Below, one piece after another: positions 52,988 to 62,813 of a DNA stretch of 64,000 bases. Under the pieces are notes generated by a model. The model was not told where the DNA came from. It saw only the letters and a program-made list of their open reading frames with translations, and ran no database searches. Location of the stretch: NCBI GenBank assembly GCA_013388895.1, contig JACAEK010000050.1, positions 27,408 to 91,407 of the forward strand. The letters are read 5' to 3'. A program made the translations under genes and the position numbers. How positions within the stretch are numbered: position 1 is the first letter of the stretch; the number at the start of each line of letters is the position of its first letter. Origin of the DNA: Candidatus Bathyarchaeota archaeon. Its GTDB lineage: Archaea > Thermoproteota > Bathyarchaeia > Bathyarchaeales > Bathycorpusculaceae.

Positions 52988-53062
52988 GCGGTCGTAGTCT
53001 AGCCTGGTCTAGGACATCGGCTTCCCAAGCCGGTTACCCGGGTTCAAATCCCGGCGGCCGCA
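52988..53062 (+). tRNA. tRNA-Gly (anticodon CCC)
   Basis: The acceptor stem GCGGTCG (52988-52994) pairs with CGGCCGC (53055-53061), one U-G pair, discriminator A at 53062. The anticodon stem TCGGC/GCCGG (53017-53021 and 53029-53033) holds the loop TTCCCAA, with anticodon CCC at 53024-53026. The T stem is CCGGG/CCCGG around TTCAAAT (53043-53049). There is no intron and no encoded CCA. Confidence 0.95.
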
Positions 53063-53184
53063 CTGAAATCATGTTTGTAGATTTGTTTAACACTGGAATT
53101 TTTCTTTTGTTTAACCAATAAGCTGAGGGTATGTGCTCTGTGGAGACCTAGCCCCCTTATTTATACATTGAACTTTTCCTTCAA

Positions 53185-54225
53185 TTACTTGTTAGAATTG
53201 TTCATTAGGCGTTGATACTGTCGGGTGGATGATTCTCGCAAATTGTCGTTGTGTTTTTCTGAAAGAAAAGATGATTCAATTGCGTTTAGGGTTAGTTTGA
53301 ACAGTTGCGGGATTGTGAAGTTTAATCTGTGATAAAGTTGCAAGTATTCGTTGTTCATGTCTGTTCCGAACATGGATGGGTCGTCCGTGTTCGCTGAGAC
53401 TTTTATGCCTTTTTGGAAGAAAGTTTTAATCGGATGTTTTTCCAATGTTTTGACGACGCCTGTTTTCACGTTGCTGGTTGGACACGCTTCGATGGCTACG
53501 CCGTGCTCCAGAAGATACTGCATTAGCTTTGGGTCTGTGCTCGCTGCAACTCCATGTCCTATGCGTTCTACGCCTAACTGTTTGACTGCTTCCCATACGC
53601 TTTCGGGTCCAGCAGCTTCACCCGCATGAGCAACCAGATGCAGACCCATTTTCTTGGCTCTCTGAAAAACTGGCACGTACGGTTTAGGGGGAAACCTTTC
53701 TTCGCTGCCTCCAATGTCAACGGAAACTATGTTGTCGTTTTTGCTCTCTATCAAGTCGAGGATTTGCATGCCCACTTTCGGACCATAATTGCGAACCAGA
53801 TCAATCCTGAGATTGCACTCAACGCCGAAATCGTTACGAGCTCTGGAAACGCCTCTGTTAATTGCGTTTAGCATTTTGCCGTAATCTAAGCCTCGCAATA
53901 CATGGTCGGGCGCAGAAAAACTCGCCTCAACATACTGCACATTGCATTTGGCATTTGAGTCGAGCATCTCGTAAGTTAAGCGTTCAAACTGGGTTTCGTC
54001 GGTAATGCATGCCATTACTGTGCAGTATATGGAGATGAAATGTGGAAAGTCTCGGTACTGAAAGAAACTGCGAACATCATCAACAGTTTTGAATGGCTTT
54101 GTGTCGCTTTTTTCCATAAGCCAAAGCAAAGTTTCTGGCTTTGTGGAACCAACAATGTGAACATGTTGCTCAACCTTAGGCAGCGCCCTTATCAATCTTT
54201 CAGTATCCACTGCACCAGCACCCAA
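53185..54225 (-). CDS. add: Adenosine deaminase family protein
   Basis: A zinc amidohydrolase of 346 residues. It has PKVEQHVHIVGSTKPETL (HxH metal ligands near residues 21-23), VAHAGEAAGPESVWEAV with the catalytic Glu, VERIGHGVAA, and NTDDPSMFGTDMNNEY with the metal Asp. The order and spacing are those of adenosine deaminases; some archaeal members act on other aminated purines, so specificity is inferred. TTG 54225 is the listed start; GTG 54210 (MDTERL) is also possible. It is divergent from the ribbon-helix-helix/arsM operon. Confidence 0.88.
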   Translation of the reverse strand: MGAGAVDTERLIRALPKVEQHVHIVGSTKPETLLWLMEKSDTKPFKTVDDVRSFFQYRDFPHFISIYCTVMACITDETQFERLTYEMLDSNAKCNVQYVEASFSAPDHVLRGLDYGKMLNAINRGVSRARNDFGVECNLRIDLVRNYGPKVGMQILDLIESKNDNIVSVDIGGSEERFPPKPYVPVFQRAKKMGLHLVAHAGEAAGPESVWEAVKQLGVERIGHGVAASTDPKLMQYLLEHGVAIEACPTSNVKTGVVKTLEKHPIKTFFQKGIKVSANTDDPSMFGTDMNNEYLQLYHRLNFTIPQLFKLTLNAIESSFLSEKHNDNLRESSTRQYQRLMNNSNK

Positions 54226-54288
54226 AGGTAAGTATTCATTTTGGAAATATATGCAAAACGTTCGATATGGGCGTTTATCTAGGATGGG

Positions 54289-54302
54289 CGAAAGCTTAAG
54301 TA
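54289..54302 (+). promoter_or_regulatory. BRE/TATA-like promoter of the RHH-arsM operon
   Basis: CGAAAGCTTAAGTA contains an A-rich BRE and a TATA-like CTTAAGTA. It would place the transcript start near 54325, inside the heptamer repeats. Confidence 0.4.
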
Positions 54303-54307
54303 AGCGA

Positions 54308-54335
54308 ATTACAAATTACAAATTATGGATTACAA
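54308..54335. repeat. Four tandem heptamers ATTACAA in the RHH-arsM promoter
   Basis: Bases 54308-54335 read ATTACAA, ATTACAA, ATTATGG, ATTACAA: four consecutive 7-bp units, three identical and one with three changes. They lie between the TATA element and the Shine-Dalgarno GAGGTG of the ribbon-helix-helix gene. Ribbon-helix-helix dimers often bind short direct repeats cooperatively, so this is a likely operator for the protein encoded just downstream; that link is inferred. Confidence 0.6.
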
Positions 54336-54359
54336 CCTATGCATCATGAGGTGGAGATG

Positions 54360-54740
54360 ATGAGCAAGAAAATGAAGAAGAAAGAAGCAAACAGCAAAGA
54401 TGACGAGAAACAAGAAAAGGTCGTAATGGTAGCGTGCTGCCCAGAAGGCGAAACCAAAGTTGCATCAGAGGAGCTGAAGGACGAAATCTTACTGAAACTG
54501 GGAAAAGGACTTGGAGATCGGGGCAACGTTGTAATGACAAGGCTAGACGATGAAGACCTTAAGCAGATTGACGCTCTTGTCGAAGTTGAAGCCTTCAAAA
54601 GCCGCTCAGAAGCCGCAGCCTTCTTCATCAGACAAGGAATACAAGCTAGCAAGGACCTTTTCGAGAAAGTCATGCCAACAGTGAAGAAAATAAGAGAACT
54701 GAAAGAGCAAGCTCAGAAAGAGCTCACTAAGAAAGAATAG
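54360..54740 (+). CDS. Ribbon-helix-helix regulator-like protein with vicinal Cys pair
   Basis: The 126-residue protein has a basic N-terminus (MSKKMKKKEAN), a CC pair in VVMVACCPEGETK near residue 28, which are its only cysteines, and a ribbon-helix-helix DNA-binding core NVVMTRLDDEDLKQIDALVEVEAFKSRSEAAAFFIRQGI (about 60-100), then a charged helix. ATG 54360 follows GAGGTG with good spacing. It lies 22 bp before arsM in the same operon and downstream of a tandem repeat that may be its operator. Vicinal thiols bind As(III) well, so an arsenic-sensing regulator is a testable guess. Confidence 0.7.
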   Translation: MSKKMKKKEANSKDDEKQEKVVMVACCPEGETKVASEELKDEILLKLGKGLGDRGNVVMTRLDDEDLKQIDALVEVEAFKSRSEAAAFFIRQGIQASKDLFEKVMPTVKKIRELKEQAQKELTKKE

Positions 54741-54762
54741 CAAAAGTTTGGAGGTGAAAGAA

Positions 54763-55623
54763 ATGCGAGAAGAAAAAGTTAAGAAAAAAGTGAGGGAAGG
54801 CTACGCCCAAATAGCCTCGAATTCGTCTTCGTGCTGTGGTTCCACTGCAGCAGATGAAACTGGCAAGAGTATAGGATACACTGAAGAGGAGCTTCAATCG
54901 GTTCCTGAAGGCGCCAATCTGGGGCTTGGATGCGGAAACCCTGTTGCGTTAGCTTCTTTGAAAGAAGGAGATATAGTGGTCGATTTGGGTTCTGGCGCAG
55001 GGTTTGATTGTTTCCTTGCCGCAAAGAGAGTTGGTGAAAAAGGCAAGGTAATAGGCGTGGACATGACATCTGAAATGGTAGACAAGGCAAGACAGAACGC
55101 TAGAAAAGGCGAATATACAAATGTTGAGTTCAGACTTGGCGAGATAGAACATCTGCCCGTTGCAGATAACACTGCTGACGCGATAATATCAAATTGTGTG
55201 GTTAACCTTGTGCCAAACAAGAAGAAAGTCTTCGAAGAAGCATTTAGAATTCTAAAGCCTGGAGGAAGATTAATGGTTTCCGACATCGTCTTACTGAGAG
55301 AACTATCAGAAGCCCTAAAGAAAAGAGCACCTCCAGAAAGCTGCATTCGAGGAGCGATAATGAAAGACAAATACATAGAAACAATTAAAGAAGCTGGATT
55401 TCAAGATGTAAAAATCATTGAGAAAGTGCCATATTCCGAAGATGTCTTGCGCGACCCAGACGCAAAAGTTGTCGTTTTCAATCCTGAGAAGAATGCAGAA
55501 GAACTGAAAAGCTTGTCCGAACTGGATGAAAAGACAAAAGAAATTGCAATAGAAGCTATGACCGCTTCAATGAGCATCAGTGTCTCGGCAACTAAACCCG
55601 CAACAAAGTCTAGCGAAGCTTAG
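54763..55623 (+). CDS. arsM: Arsenite S-adenosylmethionine methyltransferase
   Basis: ArsM methylates As(III) with SAM. The protein has 286 residues from ATG 54763, fixed by GGAGGTG 6 bp upstream. It shows SSSCCGS, NLGLGCGNPVALASL with the first essential Cys, the SAM motif VVDLGSGAGFDCFLA, SNCVVNLVPNKKKVF with the second conserved Cys, and PPESCIRGAI with the third. These three positions match the arsenite-binding cysteines of ArsM. The C-terminal tail (residues 250-286) is Ser/Thr-rich. Co-transcribed with the ribbon-helix-helix gene. Confidence 0.92.
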   Translation: MREEKVKKKVREGYAQIASNSSSCCGSTAADETGKSIGYTEEELQSVPEGANLGLGCGNPVALASLKEGDIVVDLGSGAGFDCFLAAKRVGEKGKVIGVDMTSEMVDKARQNARKGEYTNVEFRLGEIEHLPVADNTADAIISNCVVNLVPNKKKVFEEAFRILKPGGRLMVSDIVLLRELSEALKKRAPPESCIRGAIMKDKYIETIKEAGFQDVKIIEKVPYSEDVLRDPDAKVVVFNPEKNAEELKSLSELDEKTKEIAIEAMTASMSISVSATKPATKSSEA

Positions 55624-55638
55624 CGTTAGAAGAGCCAT

Positions 55639-57866
<2,228 letters not shown>

Positions 57867-57874
<8 letters not shown>

Positions 57875-59087
57875 GGGTTCTTGTCTCCGCAACTGCCAAT
57901 TTCAAAGGTGGCATAGCCGCTATCTTTTTGGTAAACTCGTCTAGTTTCTGGTTAAATTCTCCGACACAACGGGGTGAAGCAGTTAACAACTCGAAACGTT
58001 CATGCATGCTCATCTTTTTCAAAGCATCTCGTAGAACATCCATATTGCGCTCAGCAGTTTCTCTGCCTTCTTCAAGTTTGCAGTCTTCTTTCGAACAGAC
58101 AACCGCCATCACACCGTCAAAGCCGCTGTGCAACGCTTCAACGATGTGAACTGGGTCAAGAGCTTTAAAACACGGAATTTCAAAAGCAATTGCTTTCTTC
58201 TTTAGCAATAGACTTTTTGCGTCATCTAAAGCCGAAAATTCCGACCATTGACAACAGAAAGCGAGAATTAACGGGAATTTGCCTTCTGTCTTCAGTTTTT
58301 TGGCGGATTCTCCATAACGCTTTAAAACGTCTTCAAATTCGAAACCCTTAATCTCAATTGCCAAATGTGGACAAACAAGTGCACATGCTCCACAGCCAAC
58401 GCATTCTTCGTAATTAATCTTAGGCGTAGCGAATTCTTCTGCCTCTATTGCGTTGTACGGGCATATGAAGACGCATTTGTCACAGCCCACACATTTTTCT
58501 GTTTCATAAACTGCCTTCCGCGAATACTTCACAACTTTTAAGGCGTCTTCGTTGAAGCCTAACTGTTCAAGCAAAGCCTTACCAAGCACAATCCTTCGAG
58601 CGTTAATTTTCGTGCCTTCTTTGAATCTGCAAAATTCATCTTCACATTGGATAGAAACAATGTTTTTTATGCCTGAATTCAAGGCTTTGAAAACAAATTC
58701 TGTTGGAATTCGCCCCGAGCATGGTAAACGCAGTGGAATATAATTGCTTATTTTTAAGCCTTTATTCTGCAAGATTTCTTCAATCTCGCATGTTGCTGGC
58801 GAGTTTCCCCGACACATCAGAACAAGCGTTTCGCTTCCGTTTTTTTCTCGCATGCCATCAACATATTTCATCAGGCTATCGTAATCGTAGTAGACGATTT
58901 CTATGGCCATGACTGGACATGCACTGTAACATATGCCGCAAACTTGGCACTTCTGCAAATCAATCTCTACTTTGCCCGTTTCCAAATCCTTTTTTATAGC
59001 TTCGTATGGGCATATAGAATGACAAATTGAACATTTACCGCAATAATCTTGATTGATGTTTACTGCGGCGGCGCATTCTTCACTCAT
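57867..59087 (-). CDS. Ferredoxin fused to two MvhD-like modules
   Basis: The 406-residue protein has four [4Fe-4S] motifs: CGKCSICHSICP and CQVCGICYSACP (residues 16-58), and CVGCDKCVFICP and CVGCGACALVCP (about 199-240). Each pair is followed by a module like MvhD, the iron-sulfur subunit that links Mvh hydrogenase or formate dehydrogenase to HdrA: the first runs TLVLMCRGNSPATC, RLPCSGRIPTEFVFKAL, IQCEDEFCRF; the second LILAFCCQWSEF, EIPCFKALDPVHIVEAL, VVCSKEDCKLEEG. MvhD usually has one such module, so this is a duplicated, fused form. It directly precedes the Nfn-like genes with overlap. Confidence 0.82.
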
Positions 59088-59205
59088 TTTGATGTCTCTC
59101 CAATGTTTTGTCCGCCATTCTTCTGGCGATATATCTACTTCTAATTAGGGCTTAGAAGATTTGTCATGGCAGTTCCGAAAATATAATGCTTTTGGGATGT
59201 TTCGG

Positions 59206-60138
59206 CTATTTGTAATGATATGGACGTTTAATATAGCCATACCCTTCTAAAGCCGCAGTTATGCCCTGACCTACTGCCGTTCCAATCTGTTTAACTGGAT
59301 GGTTCGTAACATCGCCTGCTGCAAAAACTCCAGCGATATTTGTTCGCTGTCTAATGTCTATTTTGATGTAGCCGTCTTCGTTAACCTCAACACCCGCCTC
59401 TTTGGCTTGTTGGCTGTTTGGCGCTTCACCTATTTGAACAAAAACCCCGTTGACGAGCAGTTCTTTGGTTTCTCCAGTCTTTCTGTCAACAATTGTCGCT
59501 TTATTGACTAGTTTCTCACCTTTAATCTCCTTCACTTCAGTGCTCCACAAAACTTCCACGTTTTTCTTGATCTCTAAAGCTTTGACAAGAGCATCTTCAG
59601 CACGGAACATGTCGCGTCGATGGGCAATTTTAACTTCTGACGCAAGCTCTGCAATGTAGAGGGCGGTTATTAATGCTGAATTGCCGCCGCCTATAACAAG
59701 CACACGCCTACCCTTGAATAATGGTCCGTCGCAAATGCCACAGTAGCTCACGCCTCTTCCGCGAAACTCTTTTTCACCTGGAATACCAATTTCACGGTAA
59801 TGCGAACCCGAAGCAATGACGACTGCCTTAGCCTCGTAAACTGTTCTATTCGTTTTTACCTGTTTCTTCTCACTTTTGAGGTCTAAGCTCATTACTTGCT
59901 CGAACTCGTGAATTGCTACACCAGCGTTTCTGCAGTGAGTAGTCATTTTTTGGGCCAATTCCATTCCGCTTATTTTTTGAAAACCCGGATAATTCTCGAC
60001 TGAAGGAGCGTCGGCTGTTGTGCCTCCAGCCATTTTTTCGTCCAAAACAAGCGTCTTCAGTCCACTTCTTGTGCCGTAAATTCCAGCCGATAAGCCCGCT
60101 ACACCTGCACCAATAACTATTAAATCCCAGCTTTCCAT
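59206..60138 (-). CDS. trxB: Thioredoxin reductase family protein
   Basis: A FAD-dependent oxidoreductase of 310 residues from ATG 60138 (longer ORF to 60189 is less family-like). It has LIVIGAGVAGLSAGIYGTR at the start, the redox pair in YCGICDGPLF (C-x2-C), VLVIGGGNSALITALYI for the pyridine nucleotide, and VFAAGDVTNHPVKQIGTAVGQG. The reducing partner could be NADPH, NADH or F420; sequence does not decide. It lies between two electron-transfer gene groups, 118 bp from the fused MvhD gene, and is divergent from the MFS gene. Confidence 0.9.
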   Translation of the reverse strand: MESWDLIVIGAGVAGLSAGIYGTRSGLKTLVLDEKMAGGTTADAPSVENYPGFQKISGMELAQKMTTHCRNAGVAIHEFEQVMSLDLKSEKKQVKTNRTVYEAKAVVIASGSHYREIGIPGEKEFRGRGVSYCGICDGPLFKGRRVLVIGGGNSALITALYIAELASEVKIAHRRDMFRAEDALVKALEIKKNVEVLWSTEVKEIKGEKLVNKATIVDRKTGETKELLVNGVFVQIGEAPNSQQAKEAGVEVNEDGYIKIDIRQRTNIAGVFAAGDVTNHPVKQIGTAVGQGITAALEGYGYIKRPYHYK

Positions 60139-60247
60139 ACGAAACAGCTCTCTGAGTAAGGCTAGTTTAGTAAAGAGCGTGTTTATCAAGTATTCGCAGA
60201 CTTTAACTGTAAAAACTTAATTCCATAAAGGGATTAAAGATGAAGAG

Positions 60248-61591
60248 ATGTCAACGATGGAAAGACCTTATCTAGTTGGGATGGTAGGCTTCACCGTTAT
60301 TTGGATAGGCCAAATGTTTTCACTTCTTGGAACAACAATGTCCCAATTTGCAATTTCCATTTGGGTTTGGCAAATTACAGGAGAAGCAACTGCCCTAGCC
60401 TTGGTTGGTTTTTTCAGTTTCACACCGTTGATTCTGATGAGCCCAATTGCGGGAGTGCTTGTGGACCGTTATAACCGTAAGAAAATTATGATGATTGCAG
60501 ATTTCGCGGCTGGCGTGCCCACAATAGCTATTCTTTTGCTATATGTAACTGGCAATTTGCAGGTTTGGCATCTCTTTGTAACTGGAGCGATTGCAGGAGC
60601 TTTTCAAGCGTTTCACTTTCCTGCTTATTCTGCGGCTATTACGATGATGGTGCGGAAAGAGCAGTACGGTCGCGCTAGCGGCATGCTTTCAACAGCCCAA
60701 TTCGCCTCCACCATTTTTGCACCAATCGTTGCGGCACTTTTACTGAGCATAATTGGAATTGAAGGCGTTTTAGCCATCGACATAATCACTTTCACTACAG
60801 CAGTTTCAATGCTGTTTCTAGTGCACATTCCTCAACCTCCAATAAGCGAAGCTGGACGCCGAAGCATGGGAAGCATTTGGAAGCAATCACTTTACGGATT
60901 CCGCTACATTCAAGAGCGCCCAAGCCTACTTGCCTTGCAGCTGGTTTTTTTCTGTGTTAATCTGTTTGGAAGTTTTGGCAATACTTTGGTGACGCCAATG
61001 ATTTTGGCACGCACCGGAGAAGACAAAGTAGTCTTAGGAAGCGTTCTGTCTGCCGCTGGTGTGGGTGGATTGGTTGGCGGCGGGATATTAACGCTTTGGG
61101 GTGGCCCTAAACGTAAAGTGAATGGCGTGTTAATGGGAATGGTATTCATCAGCCTATTTGGAGGCTTTTTGATGGGAATTGGCAGAACACCCTACGTCTG
61201 GGCTTTAAGTATGTTTCTTGCAATGATTTTCCTTCCAATCGTAAACGGTTCAAATCAAGCCATTTGGCAAGCTAAAGTCGTCCCAGACGTACAAGGTCGC
61301 GTTTTTGCCACACGACTATTAATCGCACAGATATCTGTGCCAATCGCAATGCTGCTGGCTGGACCTTTAGCTGATCAAGTTTTCGAACCAGCCCTGATGT
61401 CTGGAGGCAGTTTAGAAGGAGTATTTGGTGGATTGGTTGGTATTGGAGATGGTGCTGGCATGGCACTTATGCTTGTAATTGCTGGAATCTTGGGCGTATC
61501 TGTTGGTTTGGGCGGATATGCTATTCGCACGGTGCGGAACGCAGAAGATATGCTGCCAGACCACGATGCAAAAACTGCGAGCAATGTTTAA
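60248..61591 (+). CDS. MFS transporter
   Basis: A 447-residue integral membrane protein with about twelve hydrophobic segments. Motif A between helices 2 and 3 is visible: GVLVDRYNRKKIMMIADF. The first half has FSLLGTTMSQFAISIWVWQ, the second GSVLSAAGVGGLVGGGIL. It is similar to macrolide-efflux-type (MefA-like) MFS proteins; the substrate is not known. There is no regulatory gene nearby. It is convergent with the HdrC-HdrB-like gene, 11 bp apart. Confidence 0.85.
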   Translation: MSTMERPYLVGMVGFTVIWIGQMFSLLGTTMSQFAISIWVWQITGEATALALVGFFSFTPLILMSPIAGVLVDRYNRKKIMMIADFAAGVPTIAILLLYVTGNLQVWHLFVTGAIAGAFQAFHFPAYSAAITMMVRKEQYGRASGMLSTAQFASTIFAPIVAALLLSIIGIEGVLAIDIITFTTAVSMLFLVHIPQPPISEAGRRSMGSIWKQSLYGFRYIQERPSLLALQLVFFCVNLFGSFGNTLVTPMILARTGEDKVVLGSVLSAAGVGGLVGGGILTLWGGPKRKVNGVLMGMVFISLFGGFLMGIGRTPYVWALSMFLAMIFLPIVNGSNQAIWQAKVVPDVQGRVFATRLLIAQISVPIAMLLAGPLADQVFEPALMSGGSLEGVFGGLVGIGDGAGMALMLVIAGILGVSVGLGGYAIRTVRNAEDMLPDHDAKTASNV

Positions 61592-61602
61592 CAAAAAAGA
61601 GG

Positions 61603-62712
61603 CTATAAGGCTTGTGCAACCAATTCTGCTATGTCCATTATTTGGATTTTGCCTTCGTTACCCGTTGTTTTCACAGAGTCCTCAATAGTTAGCAAACAAA
61701 ATGGACATGCAACAGCCAAAATGTCAGCGCCAGCAGCAACAGCGTCTTTAACACGAATCTCTGCCAAACGGGGACCTTGAATATCCACCCACATTCGCCC
61801 ACCACCACCTTCACAACAGAGACTCCTCGACCTTGAACGGTCAAACTCCACCAGCTTCACGCCAGGAATACTTTCAATAACTTTCCGTGGCTCATCGTAA
61901 ATGTTGTTTTGCTTGCCCAAGAAACATGGGTCATGATAAATAACCTTCTTGTTTACTTTCTTTGAGAAACTGAGCTTTTTGTCTTCAATCAGCTTTGCTA
62001 ACAGTTGCGTGTGATGTTGCACTTCAATGCTTGTCTGGTTATACCGATTCTTAAATGCGTGAAAGCCATGCGGGCAATTGGTCACCATTTGCTTCAAGTT
62101 GTATTTGTTGAAAAGCTTCATGTTCTCCTCAACCAGAAACTCAAACAAGCCTTTCTCGCCCATGCCATAAACTTCACTTCCACAACAGCTTTCCTCATCG
62201 CCCAAAATTCCAAAGTTTAAACCAGCCTTTTCAAAACACGTTGCAAGACTTTTGGCAACGCCCTGAATTCTGGGGTCATAAGCTGATGTGCATCCTACAT
62301 AGTAAAGGAATTCTGCACCCTGCGAAACATGCTTAACGTTTAAGCCTTGGCTCCATTCGGAGCGTTTGTTGCGGATTCTCGCCCATGGATTACCATTTTT
62401 AAATATGCTTTCCAAAGCATCACGTATAGTCGGCGCGATTTGTCCTTGCTCAACTGCCATGCTGCGAATATCAATCAAAAACTCGTAGGGAAACATGTCC
62501 TTCGGACAACGAATAGCACACGTAGAACAGTTCGTGCAACTCCACAACTCGTCCTGCGGATGATTATCCAACTTACCCAAAGCAGAAACTTCACGCATAT
62601 ACCTTCTAACATTCAAGTTAGCCTTCTTCGCCACTGGGCAGCATCCAGTGCACATTCCACATTGGATACACTCGAGAAGCTTATGTTTCTGGACAAGTTC
62701 CTGAATATCCAT
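61603..62712 (-). CDS. HdrC-HdrB-like fusion (HdrD/GlpC-type heterodisulfide reductase component)
   Basis: The protein has 369 residues from ATG 62712 (alternative 62724). The N-terminal part resembles HdrC: LECIQCGMCTGCCPVA and CTNCSTCAIRCP hold two [4Fe-4S] clusters. The rest is HdrB-like with two CCG domains: EESCCGSEVYGMGE plus the earlier YYVGCTSAYD, and SLCCEGGGGRMW plus CPFCLLTIE, which in HdrB bind non-cubane [4Fe-4S] clusters. The fused order C-then-B is that of HdrD and GlpC. It is divergent from hdrA with 101 bp between them, so the pair could act together on a disulfide or other thiol substrate. Confidence 0.87.
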   Translation of the reverse strand: MDIQELVQKHKLLECIQCGMCTGCCPVAKKANLNVRRYMREVSALGKLDNHPQDELWSCTNCSTCAIRCPKDMFPYEFLIDIRSMAVEQGQIAPTIRDALESIFKNGNPWARIRNKRSEWSQGLNVKHVSQGAEFLYYVGCTSAYDPRIQGVAKSLATCFEKAGLNFGILGDEESCCGSEVYGMGEKGLFEFLVEENMKLFNKYNLKQMVTNCPHGFHAFKNRYNQTSIEVQHHTQLLAKLIEDKKLSFSKKVNKKVIYHDPCFLGKQNNIYDEPRKVIESIPGVKLVEFDRSRSRSLCCEGGGGRMWVDIQGPRLAEIRVKDAVAAGADILAVACPFCLLTIEDSVKTTGNEGKIQIMDIAELVAQAL

Positions 62713-62813
62713 TTTCAACATCACTTTTTACTAAAATTGGGGAGTAAGATTTTTAATAAGTGTTTTCCTCTGTATCATTCAAAACGCACCATGGAAAATG
62801 GAGATTTCGCGTC

